Shown piece by piece: positions 1-5,016 of a stretch of DNA of 5,934 nucleotides. The stretch comes from Opitutaceae bacterium (GTDB taxonomy: Bacteria; Verrucomicrobiota; Verrucomicrobiia; Opitutales; Opitutaceae), in the NCBI GenBank assembly GCA_031282705.1, contig JAITDF010000585.1, forward strand, positions 1-5,934, read 5' to 3'. Within the stretch, counting starts at the first letter, position 1. Each line of letters starts with the position of its first letter. Below the pieces are notes generated by a model that did no database searches, was not told the DNA's origin, and saw nothing but the letters and a program-made list of their open reading frames with translations. The position numbers and the translations under genes are program-made.

Positions 1-51
1 CTCCCATTTCTCCCATTTCTCCCATTTCTCCCATTTCTCCCATTTCTCCCA
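1..51. repeat. 9-bp tandem repeat, pyrimidine-rich (ctcccattt)n
   Basis: Five perfect head-to-tail copies of ctcccattt occupy 1-45, followed by a partial copy (ctccca) at 46-51. The array touches the window edge, so it probably began further left and the copy number is a minimum. It is almost purely pyrimidine on the + strand, with one A per unit. It has no unique spacers, so it is a simple-sequence (VNTR-like) array, not CRISPR. A purine-only tract follows directly, just upstream of nadC. Confidence 0.95.
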
Positions 52-68
52 TCCCCTTCTCCCCTCTT

Positions 69-117
69 GAGGAAAGAGAAAGAGGAAAGATAAAGAGAAA
101 GAGGAAAGAAAAAGAAA
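69..117 (+). repeat. Purine-only tract with 18-bp direct repeat upstream of nadC
   Basis: Positions 69-117 consist of A and G except for one T at 91. Inside it, an 18-bp sequence (aaagagaaagaggaaaga) occurs at 73-90 and again at 92-109, separated by that T. The tract ends 8 bp before the nadC start codon, so it would be transcribed as the purine-rich 5' leader of nadC if the promoter lies upstream. AGAGGAAAG within it (101-108 region) is Shine-Dalgarno-like but about 15 nt from the ATG, which is long for a standard ribosome binding site. Confidence 0.85.
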
Positions 118-125
118 CCGCACCC

Positions 126-1103
126 ATGCCCAACCCAAACCGCGCCCGCGCCGCCAAAGCCCTCATCAAACGCCTCGCCTGGGCGGACCTCGACCCGGCC
201 CACCTCCGCCGCCTGGTCGAAATGGCGCGCGACGAAGACCTCGCCGGCCTCGGCTTGCGCCGCCGCCCGCGCGCGACCGGCGACCGCTCCACCGCCAGCA
301 TCGCCGCCGCCCCCCGCAAAAGCACCGCCGCCCTCGTCGCCCGCGAACCCCTCACCCTCTGCGGCCTGCCGCTCGTCCCCCTCATCCTCGCCGCCTACGA
401 CCGGCCCGCCGGTGCCCGCCCCCGTGCGCGGGACGCCGGCGGCCACGCGCCCGCCCGCGTCCACCCCCGCGCGCGGGACGGCGACCACCTGCCCGCCGGC
501 GCGGTGCTCGCCACCCTCGACGGCGACCCGCGCGTGTTGCTCGCCGCCGAGCGCGTGCTGCTGAATTTCCTCCAGCGCCTCTCCGGCATCGCCACGCAGA
601 CCCGCCGCCACGCCGCCGCGCTCGGCGATTCCGCCACGCGCCTGCTCGACACGCGCAAGACCACGCCCGGCCACCGCATGCTGGAAAAATACGCCGTGGC
701 CCGCGGCGGCGGCTGGAACCACCGCCTCGGCCTCTTCGACCGCGTGATGCTCAAGGACAACCACCTCGCGCTCCTCGGCTCCACCGAAAACCTCGCCGCC
801 GCCGTCGCCCGCGCCAGGAAAAACGCCCCCGCGCTCCCCGTGGAGGTGGAGGTGGACCGCCTTGACCAGATACCGCCCGTCCTCGCCGCCGGCGCCGACG
901 TCATCCTGCTCGACAACTTCACCCCCGCCCGGCTCCGCGCCGCCGTCGCCCTCATCGCCGGCCGCGCCTTCACCGAGGCGAGCGGCGGCATCACGCTGAA
1001 AACCCTGCCGGCGCTGGCCCGCCTCGGCCTCGACTTCATCTCCACCGGCGCGCTCGTCCACCAAAGCACCTGGGCCGACATCGCCCTCGACTGGCGCGCC
1101 TGA
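126..1103 (+). CDS. nadC: Nicotinate-nucleotide pyrophosphorylase (quinolinate phosphoribosyltransferase)
   Basis: This cytoplasmic enzyme converts quinolinate plus PRPP to nicotinate mononucleotide, CO2 and pyrophosphate, the step joining de novo quinolinate synthesis to NAD. The 325-residue product shows the family landmarks in order: EDL at 37-39 and GDRST at 52-56 in the N-terminal domain; ERVLLNFLQRLSGIAT at 142-157; DTRKTTPG at 175-182; GGGWNHRLGLFD at 194-205; LKDNH at 209-213; EVEV at 240-243; LLDNF at 261-265; EASGGI at 284-289; STGAL at 306-310. By family knowledge, the substrate-binding residues would be R143, R177-K178, H199-R200, K210, E240/E242 and D263, all present. It is longer than the usual 280-300 residues because of two N-domain insertions: about 10 residues at 40-51, and a 15-residue repeat-derived segment around 99-118. 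ATG 126 is the plausible start, only 36 codons before the EDL motif. No nadA or nadB is visible nearby. Confidence 0.96.
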   Translation: MPNPNRARAAKALIKRLAWADLDPAHLRRLVEMARDEDLAGLGLRRRPRATGDRSTASIAAAPRKSTAALVAREPLTLCGLPLVPLILAAYDRPAGARPRARDAGGHAPARVHPRARDGDHLPAGAVLATLDGDPRVLLAAERVLLNFLQRLSGIATQTRRHAAALGDSATRLLDTRKTTPGHRMLEKYAVARGGGWNHRLGLFDRVMLKDNHLALLGSTENLAAAVARARKNAPALPVEVEVDRLDQIPPVLAAGADVILLDNFTPARLRAAVALIAGRAFTEASGGITLKTLPALARLGLDFISTGALVHQSTWADIALDWRA

Positions 1104-1277
1104 CCCCGCGAAACGCCCTCCCGCGCGCGCCCCCGCCGCGCGCCCGCCGCCACCCTCCACCGTCCACCGCCCGCCGCCGCCTCGCGCGCACCCGCCGCTG
1201 CCCGCCTCCGCCGGGGAAAAACCCCCGCGCAAAAAGTTCGTCATCGGCGCGCGCATCGTGAAAATCGCGCGTTTCCC
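1104..1277. other. C-rich intergenic spacer with one hairpin
   Basis: I see no gene in this 174-bp gap. It is dominated by C/G runs such as cgcccgccgccg. A hairpin can be drawn at about 1210-1230: a GGGG/CCCC core (1213-1216 with 1223-1226) around an A-rich loop, extended by C-G and G-C pairs with one bulge. It is followed by A residues rather than T residues, so it is not a standard intrinsic terminator for nadC. It would lie in the leader of the downstream rhomboid gene. I could not identify a promoter. Confidence 0.4.
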
Positions 1278-1934
1278 ATGCTCCCTCCGCTCAAGTCGCT
1301 CCTCGCCCCGCGCCTCCTGCCCTGGCTCTTCCTGCCCGGCGGCGTGCTCTCGCTGCTCATCCAGGCGCAGCCGGACTGGGCGCGCGCCCTCGTCTATCAC
1401 CGCGACGCCATCATCGCCGGCGAATGGTGGCGCCTGTGGACGGGCAACTTCACCCACTTCGGCTGGTGGCACTTCGCCGCCGACACCGGCCTCTACTTCC
1501 TCATCGGCTGGGCGCTCGAATACCGCTACCGCTGGTTCATCACCCTCAGCGGCCTCGTGCTCATGCCCTTCGCCGTCACGCTCACGATCTTCCTTTTCGA
1601 CCCCGAAATGGCGCGCTACGCCGGCCTCTCCGGCATCAACGTCGGCTTCCTCATCCTCCTCGCCCTCCTCGGCTGGCAGGCCTCATGGCGCGACTGGTTC
1701 TGGCCCGCGCTGCTCGGCATCCACGTCCTGGAACTGATCTTGGAAGTCAACCAAGGCCACTACGGCGGCGCCATGATTGCGTTTGACGAACCGGGCATCC
1801 GCATCGCCACGCTCGCGCACGTCGGCGGCGGCGCCTTCGGCATCCTCATGTGGATCACCATCAACCTGCTCAAAACCCAGGCGCTCCGCCCCCACGCGAC
1901 GCAGGCAAACGCGGCGGGGAAAGGGCAGGCATGA
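1278..1934 (+). CDS. Rhomboid-family intramembrane serine protease, rhombosortase-like
   Basis: The 218-residue product is very hydrophobic and fits six membrane helices (roughly 14-29, 66-81, 87-107, 114-133, 141-157, 179-198), the minimal rhomboid fold in the inner membrane. The catalytic pair is visible: S118 in GLSG (116-119) and H181 in AHVGG (180-184) on the last helix. GEWWRLWTGNFTHFGWWHF (48-66) matches the loop-1/helix-2 signature. The motif order, short length and the acidic LLELILE-like segment before the final helix resemble rhombosortases, which in other bacteria cleave C-terminal GlyGly-CTERM sorting tags. That subfamily call is inference; no tagged substrate is encoded here. 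D69 sits where GlpG has the oxyanion Asn154. ATG 1278 is chosen because loop 1 then lies at the expected depth. A GTG at 1258 is in another frame. The C-terminal 20 residues are hydrophilic and probably cytoplasmic. It stands alone, converging on miaA. Confidence 0.85.
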   Translation: MLPPLKSLLAPRLLPWLFLPGGVLSLLIQAQPDWARALVYHRDAIIAGEWWRLWTGNFTHFGWWHFAADTGLYFLIGWALEYRYRWFITLSGLVLMPFAVTLTIFLFDPEMARYAGLSGINVGFLILLALLGWQASWRDWFWPALLGIHVLELILEVNQGHYGGAMIAFDEPGIRIATLAHVGGGAFGILMWITINLLKTQALRPHATQANAAGKGQA

Positions 1935-1977
1935 CTGATGTCACGCGGAAGCACCCGCCCCCCCTGGAGGGACGCCC

Positions 1978-2016
1978 CGTGCCACCGCGGCACGCCCGCC
2001 GCCTCCGCCCGGCGGC
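1978..2016. terminator. Two GC-rich hairpins between convergent genes
   Basis: The 95-bp gap between the rhomboid stop and the miaA stop contains two adjacent perfect inverted repeats: a 6-bp stem at 1978-1983/1989-1994 (cgtgcc with ggcacg, 5-nt loop) and a 6-bp stem at 1998-2003/2011-2016 (gccgcc with ggcggc, 7-nt loop). The position between two converging genes suits a bidirectional transcription end. Neither hairpin has a U-tract on either strand, so intrinsic termination is uncertain. In such GC-rich DNA, stems of this size also arise by chance. Confidence 0.3.
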
Positions 2017-2029
2017 CCCCGCCCCCCCT

Positions 2030-2953
2030 TCACTCGAAAAGCCCCTCGATGCCGGCCCGCGCCGCATCGACGGTCCTGTGCGCGGGCAACTGCGTGCGGA
2101 ACCACGTGCGCTGCTTCTTCATCAACGCGCACGTATTCCTCGTAATCTCCGCCGCCAGCCCGCCCGGCGGCAGCCGCCCGTCGAGCATGGCCAGCGTCTC
2201 CCGATAACCGATGGCGCCCGCCGCGCTCGGATTGCGCTCGATGCCCGCGGCGCGCAGCCGCGCCACCTCCCCCACCAACCCCGCGCGCAACATCCCCTCC
2301 ACCCGCGCCCCCGCCCGCTCCCGCAACGCGGCGGCATCGCGCTCAAGACACACCACCCGCACCCGCCAGCCGGCAAACGCCCCCGGCCTCCGGGCAAAAT
2401 CCGCCGCCAGCCCCGCCAGCGTCCGCCCGCTGGCCCGGCAACGCTCAAGCGCGCGCACCACGCGCCGCGGGTTCGCCGTGTCGAGCCCCCCGAGACCGCC
2501 CGGATTGAGCGCCCGCAACTCCGCGACCAGCGCCCCCAGCCCCTCCCGCTCGTATCTCCCCAAAACCTCCGCCCGCAACTCCGCCGGCACCGCCACCTCG
2601 TCGGCCACCGGCGCGAAAAAAGCCCTCAGGTAAAAACCGCTCCCCCCGGTGACAAGCACGCGCCGCCCCCGCCCCACGATGCCCTCCACCGCCGCCCGCG
2701 CCATCGCCACATAACGCGCGACATCCATCCGCTCCGTCACCTCGCACACATCCACGAGATGATGCCGCACCCGCGCAAGCTCCCCCGCGCCCGGCTTGGC
2801 GGTGCCGATGTCCATGCCGCGGTAAAATAACAACGAATCGCACGACACGATCTCCGCCCCGTTCGCCTCCGCCCACTGCAACGCCAGCTCCGTCTTCCCC
2901 GCCGCCGTCGGGCCGGTGAGCACATGAAGCGTTTTTTCGTTGGGCAAAGTCAT
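2030..2953 (-). CDS. miaA: tRNA dimethylallyltransferase (tRNA delta(2)-isopentenylpyrophosphate transferase)
   Basis: MiaA transfers a dimethylallyl group from DMAPP to N6 of adenosine 37 in tRNAs reading codons that start with U, which stabilises codon-anticodon pairing. The 307-residue product is normal length (E. coli MiaA is about 316). Visible motifs: P-loop GPTAAGKT (14-21); SCDSLLFYRGMDIGTAKP (37-54), equivalent to the family's SADSxQxYxxxDIGTAKP with D39 as the likely catalytic acid; HHLVD, the DMAPP-region motif; VTGGSGFYLRA; NPRRVVRALE; AIGYRE; and near the C terminus KKQRTWFRTQ, the tRNA-contacting KRQxTWFR signature. The start is ATG at 2953-2951, placing the P-loop at residue 14. 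The frame stays open further upstream, but that Arg/Gly-rich extension overlaps the neighbouring gene and resembles nothing in the family. No clear ribosome binding site precedes it. It is divergent from the DUF6250 gene with 14 bp between start codons and convergent with the rhomboid gene. Confidence 0.96.
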   Translation of the reverse strand: MTLPNEKTLHVLTGPTAAGKTELALQWAEANGAEIVSCDSLLFYRGMDIGTAKPGAGELARVRHHLVDVCEVTERMDVARYVAMARAAVEGIVGRGRRVLVTGGSGFYLRAFFAPVADEVAVPAELRAEVLGRYEREGLGALVAELRALNPGGLGGLDTANPRRVVRALERCRASGRTLAGLAADFARRPGAFAGWRVRVVCLERDAAALRERAGARVEGMLRAGLVGEVARLRAAGIERNPSAAGAIGYRETLAMLDGRLPPGGLAAEITRNTCALMKKQRTWFRTQLPAHRTVDAARAGIEGLFE

Positions 2954-2979
2954 CGCGATGCCCAAGCATGATGCGCATG
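2951..2979. promoter_or_regulatory. Overlapping palindromes spanning the divergent miaA / DUF6250 starts
   Basis: The gap between the two start codons is only 14 bp (2954-2967). The sequence across it is a chain of short palindromes: catcgcgatg at 2951-2960 (perfect, includes the miaA start codon), gcatgatgc at 2966-2974 (symmetric around the central G), and atgcgcat at 2971-2978 (perfect). This leaves no room for ordinary promoters between the genes, so each promoter must lie inside the opposite gene. The palindromes could be an operator, or simply follow from several overlapping ATG/CAT triplets. Confidence 0.3.
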
Positions 2980-3744
2980 GATTCCCGTTTGTCCACGCCC
3001 GCCCTCGCCCTCTGCGCCCTCGCCGCCGCCGCGCTCGCGCCCCCCGCCTGCCGCCCCGCCCCCACCGCACGCAACCCCGCCCCCCATGAAAAAAACCACG
3101 ACCCCGCCCGCCCCCGCGCCGCCCCCACCGCACGCCGGCTCATCGCCTCGGACGATTTTTCCCGCGGCCTCGACCAATGGATCGTCGAACAAATGCCCGG
3201 CGGCACCGTCAACGCCGCCAACGGCGCCCTCGCCATCGCCGACGAAGCCGGCTGCACCGTATGGTTCCGCCAAAAACTCACCGCCCCCCTCACCATCCAA
3301 TACGAAGCCACCCTCGACCCCGCCGCGCGCGTCTCCGACCTCAACTGCTTCTGGATGGCCAGCGACCCCGCCCGCCCCGCCGACCTCTTCCACCCCGCGC
3401 ACAAACGCACCGGCGAACTCTCCACCTACGACACCCTCGCCACCTACTACGTCGGCTACGGCGGCAACGCCAACACCACCACCCGCTTCCGCCGCTACGA
3501 CGGCACCGGCGGCCGCCCCCTCCTCCCCGAACACGACCTCTCCGACCCCGCCTTCCTCCTCAAACCGGCGCACCCCTACGCCATCACCATCACGGTGACG
3601 GCCGACGGCCTCACGACCTTCGCCCGCGACGGCGAAACCATCCTCTCCTACCGCGACCCAAACCCGCTCCTCGAAGGCTGGTTCGGCTTCCGCACCGTGA
3701 AATCCAGAATCGAAATAAAAAACTTCCGCGTATCCGTCCCCTGA
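2968..3744 (+). CDS. Secreted DUF6250-like beta-sandwich protein, putative carbohydrate-related
   Basis: The 258-residue product has an export signal (residues 1-24: arginines at 3 and 7, then an Ala/Leu core), a low-complexity Pro/Ala/Arg linker (about 25-57) and a conserved globular domain (58-258). The domain reads as a lectin/glucanase-like sandwich: DDFSRGLDQW at 62-71, GCTVWFRQKL at 95-104, DLNCFWMASDP at 124-134, HKRTG at 145-149, TYYVGYGGNANTTTRFRRY at 159-177, LLPEHDL at 185-191, GWFGFRTVKSRIEI at 237-250. From memory this matches DUF6250, a family often found in polysaccharide-degradation loci of Bacteroidota and Verrucomicrobiota; its activity is unknown to me. C28 is preceded by PPA, a poor lipobox, so lipoprotein status is doubtful; signal peptidase I cleavage after ALA at 22-24 is possible. 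ATGs at 2968, 2971 and 2977 are all plausible starts. The lipid kinase gene follows 35 bp later. No glycosidase or lyase gene is nearby. Confidence 0.75.
   Translation: MMRMDSRLSTPALALCALAAAALAPPACRPAPTARNPAPHEKNHDPARPRAAPTARRLIASDDFSRGLDQWIVEQMPGGTVNAANGALAIADEAGCTVWFRQKLTAPLTIQYEATLDPAARVSDLNCFWMASDPARPADLFHPAHKRTGELSTYDTLATYYVGYGGNANTTTRFRRYDGTGGRPLLPEHDLSDPAFLLKPAHPYAITITVTADGLTTFARDGETILSYRDPNPLLEGWFGFRTVKSRIEIKNFRVSVP
3051..3135 (+). repeat. 22-bp direct repeat, 63 bp apart, within the DUF6250 gene linker
   Basis: Positions 3051-3072 and 3114-3135 match with one mismatch, and the last 15 bp (gcccccaccgcacgc) are identical. The 63-bp spacing is exactly 21 codons, so APTAR is encoded twice in the same frame (residues 31-35 and 52-56). 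The pair brackets the linker between signal peptide and folded domain. Confidence 0.8.
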
Positions 3745-3779
3745 AACCCCGCCCCCCCCTCCGCCGCCCCTCCGCCGCC

Positions 3780-4721
3780 GTGCTCAAAGCCCGCTTCATC
3801 TACAACCCCCGCTCGGGCTCCAACACCCGGAACCCCGGCGTGATCGAACGCACCCGCCGCTTCATCGCGGAAAACGCCGCCCGCCTCGACGCCGCCCTCG
3901 TCAGCACCACGCACCCCCGCCACGCCACCACCCTCGCCCGCGACGCCGTCGCCGCCGGCTGCGCCCTCGTCGTCGCCATCGGCGGCGACGGCACGCTCAA
4001 CGAAGTCGCCGCCGGCCTCCTCCACACCCCCGCCACCCTCGGCCTCATCCCCTGCGGCTCCGGCAACGGCCTCGGCCGCCACCTCGGCATCCCCGGCCCC
4101 GGCGAACCCGCCTTCCACACCCTCCTGCACGGCACCCCCCGCCTCATCGACACCGGACTGGTCAACGCCACCCACCCCTTCTTCAACGTCATGGGCCTGG
4201 GCTTCGACGCGGAAATCAGCCGCCGCTTCCACGCCCTCGCCCGCCGCGGCCTCCCCGCCTACCTCCGCCTCATCGCCGCCGCCTGGCTGCGCTACCGCCG
4301 CCCCGCCCTCGCCATCATCGAACCCCCCGCGGCGCGCATCGCCACCCGCGCCTTCATCCTCGCCATCGCCAACTCCGAACAATACGGCAACAACGGCTGC
4401 ATCGCCCCCGGCGCGCTCCTCGACGACGGCCTGCTGGACCTCACGCTCATCCGCCGCGCGCACCCCCTCAACGCGCTCCCCCTCGCCCTGCGGCTGCTCA
4501 CCGGAAAACTCCGCCCCTCGCGCAACATCCGCCGCGTGCGCGCCGCGCACTTTGTCATCGAACGCGCCGCCCCCGGCCTCATCCACACCGACGGCGAACC
4601 CCATGAACTCCCCGCCCGCCTCGAAGTCCGCGTCGTCCCCCGGTCGCTGCGCATCCTCGCCCCCCAAGAACGAAAAAAAACACCCCCAGGCATGCCGGAC
4701 GCCGAAAGACCGGCGCGCTGA
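3780..4721 (+). CDS. Diacylglycerol kinase family lipid kinase (YegS/DgkB type)
   Basis: This soluble or membrane-peripheral enzyme would phosphorylate diacylglycerol or a related lipid with ATP, recycling it to phosphatidate for phospholipid synthesis. The exact substrate cannot be read from sequence. The 313-residue product has the DAGK catalytic domain: YNPRSGSN (8-15), the nucleotide-binding GGDGTLNEVA (68-77), PCGSGNGLGRHLGIP (91-105), then the second-domain motifs NVMGLGFDAEI (136-146), ANSEQYGNNGCIAPGALLDDGLLDL (197-221, split here by family loops) and HTDGEP (269-274), where D271 and E273 correspond to the catalytic Asp/Glu of the family. Length is typical (about 300). The start is GTG at 3780: residue 8 then begins the first beta-strand motif, and no ATG lies in frame between the upstream stop of the DUF6250 gene and this point. 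The last 17 residues after APQ are charged and look non-conserved; they follow a run of eight A (4673-4680). It is probably co-transcribed with the DUF6250 gene. Confidence 0.93.
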   Translation: MLKARFIYNPRSGSNTRNPGVIERTRRFIAENAARLDAALVSTTHPRHATTLARDAVAAGCALVVAIGGDGTLNEVAAGLLHTPATLGLIPCGSGNGLGRHLGIPGPGEPAFHTLLHGTPRLIDTGLVNATHPFFNVMGLGFDAEISRRFHALARRGLPAYLRLIAAAWLRYRRPALAIIEPPAARIATRAFILAIANSEQYGNNGCIAPGALLDDGLLDLTLIRRAHPLNALPLALRLLTGKLRPSRNIRRVRAAHFVIERAAPGLIHTDGEPHELPARLEVRVVPRSLRILAPQERKKTPPGMPDAERPAR

Positions 4722-4725
4722 AAAG

Positions 4726-4750
4726 CTGCCAGCGCGGCAGGCGGGCCTGC
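4726..4750 (+). terminator. Possible hairpin terminator after the lipid kinase gene
   Basis: Five bp after the stop codon, ctgcc (4726-4730) can pair with ggcag (4736-4740) around a 5-nt loop. As an alternative, gcagg (4737-4741) can pair with cctgc (4746-4750) around a 4-nt loop; the two compete for the same bases. No T-run follows directly. The first T-rich stretch is at 4781, after a further cgattc/gaatcg inverted pair (4750-4755 with 4775-4780, 19-nt loop). It is well placed as a gene end but weak as an intrinsic terminator. Confidence 0.25.
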
Positions 4751-4779
4751 GATTCAAAGCCCCCCCCGCCCCCGGAATC

Positions 4780-4871
4780 GTTCCTCTTTCTCGTCCATCG
4801 CCCATCGTCCGTCGTCCGTCGTCTTTCGTTCCTCGTTCTCGTTCCTCGTTCTCGTTCTCATTCTCTCTTTT
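4780..4871. repeat. Pyrimidine-rich simple repeat block (7-bp and 13-bp units)
   Basis: This stretch is almost free of A on the + strand. It contains cgtccgt in tandem (4806-4819, continuing with cgtc), then two perfect head-to-tail copies of the 13-mer cgttcctcgttct (4827-4839 and 4840-4852), then degenerate hexamers cgttct (4853-4858) and cattct (4859-4864). It ends in ctctttt and switches to gagaaaa. The nested unit lengths suggest growth by slipped-strand replication. It resembles the repeat at 1-117 in composition and in its closing pyrimidine-to-purine switch. Confidence 0.85.
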
Positions 4872-4961
4872 GAGAAAACGCCGCGCAAAGAACACCAGAA
4901 TGCCCGCAATAATCCCGCCAAGCCGCTTGCCAGCGCGCCGGATTTGGGCTAGAAAGTGCGC

Positions 4962-4967
4962 TTGACA
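4962..4967 (+). promoter_or_regulatory. Possible -35 element (TTGACA) for the rodZ-like gene
   Basis: TTGACA at 4962-4967 matches the sigma-70 -35 consensus exactly and lies 49 bp before the ATG at 5017. The region 16-18 bp downstream (around 4984-4991, ctttcca) is not a good -10 hexamer, so this is a candidate only. The untranslated leader would be C/T-rich. Confidence 0.3.
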
Positions 4968-5016
4968 ACCACTTCCTCCTTTTCCTTTCCAACTCTTTTG
5001 CCCTTAACTCCCCACC

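Larger units (their letters stand above)
4722..5016. other. Intergenic region with simple repeats between the lipid kinase and rodZ-like genes
   Basis: No gene is supported in these 295 bp. From left to right it holds a cluster of small alternative hairpins (4726-4750), a C-run (about 4761-4773), a pyrimidine-rich repeat block (4780-4871), a short pyrimidine-to-purine switch (4866-4878), a TTGACA hexamer (4962-4967) and a pyrimidine-rich leader (4970-5013) before the next ATG. An open frame through the repeat on the minus strand encodes only Arg/Glu/Asn-rich low complexity and is not treated as a gene. Confidence 0.7.

Noticed and set aside
1..51. CRISPR-like array
   Set aside because: Units are 9 bp and contiguous with no spacers, so this is a simple tandem repeat.
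1210..1230. Hairpin after nadC as an intrinsic terminator
   Set aside because: It is over 100 bp from the stop codon, has a bulge, and is followed by A residues rather than T residues.
1258..1737. GTG-started frame overlapping the rhomboid gene
   Set aside because: The product is Ser/Arg/Pro low complexity with no membrane segments or motifs, while the overlapping frame carries intact rhomboid motifs.
2954..3133. N-terminal extension of miaA by 60 codons
   Set aside because: The added residues are Arg/Gly-rich and lie antisense to the DUF6250 signal region. The P-loop is at its normal depth with the ATG at 2953.
2445..3425. Minus-strand open frame overlapping miaA and the DUF6250 gene
   Set aside because: The product is Gly/Ala/Arg-rich with no family motif and overlaps two well-supported genes in other frames.
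3086..3598. ATG followed by seven A and a Pro/Thr/Ser-rich frame, possibly a second start or a frameshifted signal peptide
   Set aside because: The frame is out of phase with the conserved domain, has no hydrophobic core for export, and the upstream in-frame start already gives a good signal peptide.
3177..3779. Upstream extension of the lipid kinase frame over the DUF6250 gene
   Set aside because: The 201 extra residues are almost wholly Arg/Pro/His, typical of a wrong frame in C-rich DNA. The family fold begins right after GTG 3780.
3648..4895. Long minus-strand open frame opposite the lipid kinase, with an Asn/Glu/Arg-rich start inside the simple repeat
   Set aside because: It is Gly/Ala/Glu low complexity with no recognisable motif. 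It mirrors a convincing kinase on the other strand and is explained by high GC removing stop codons.
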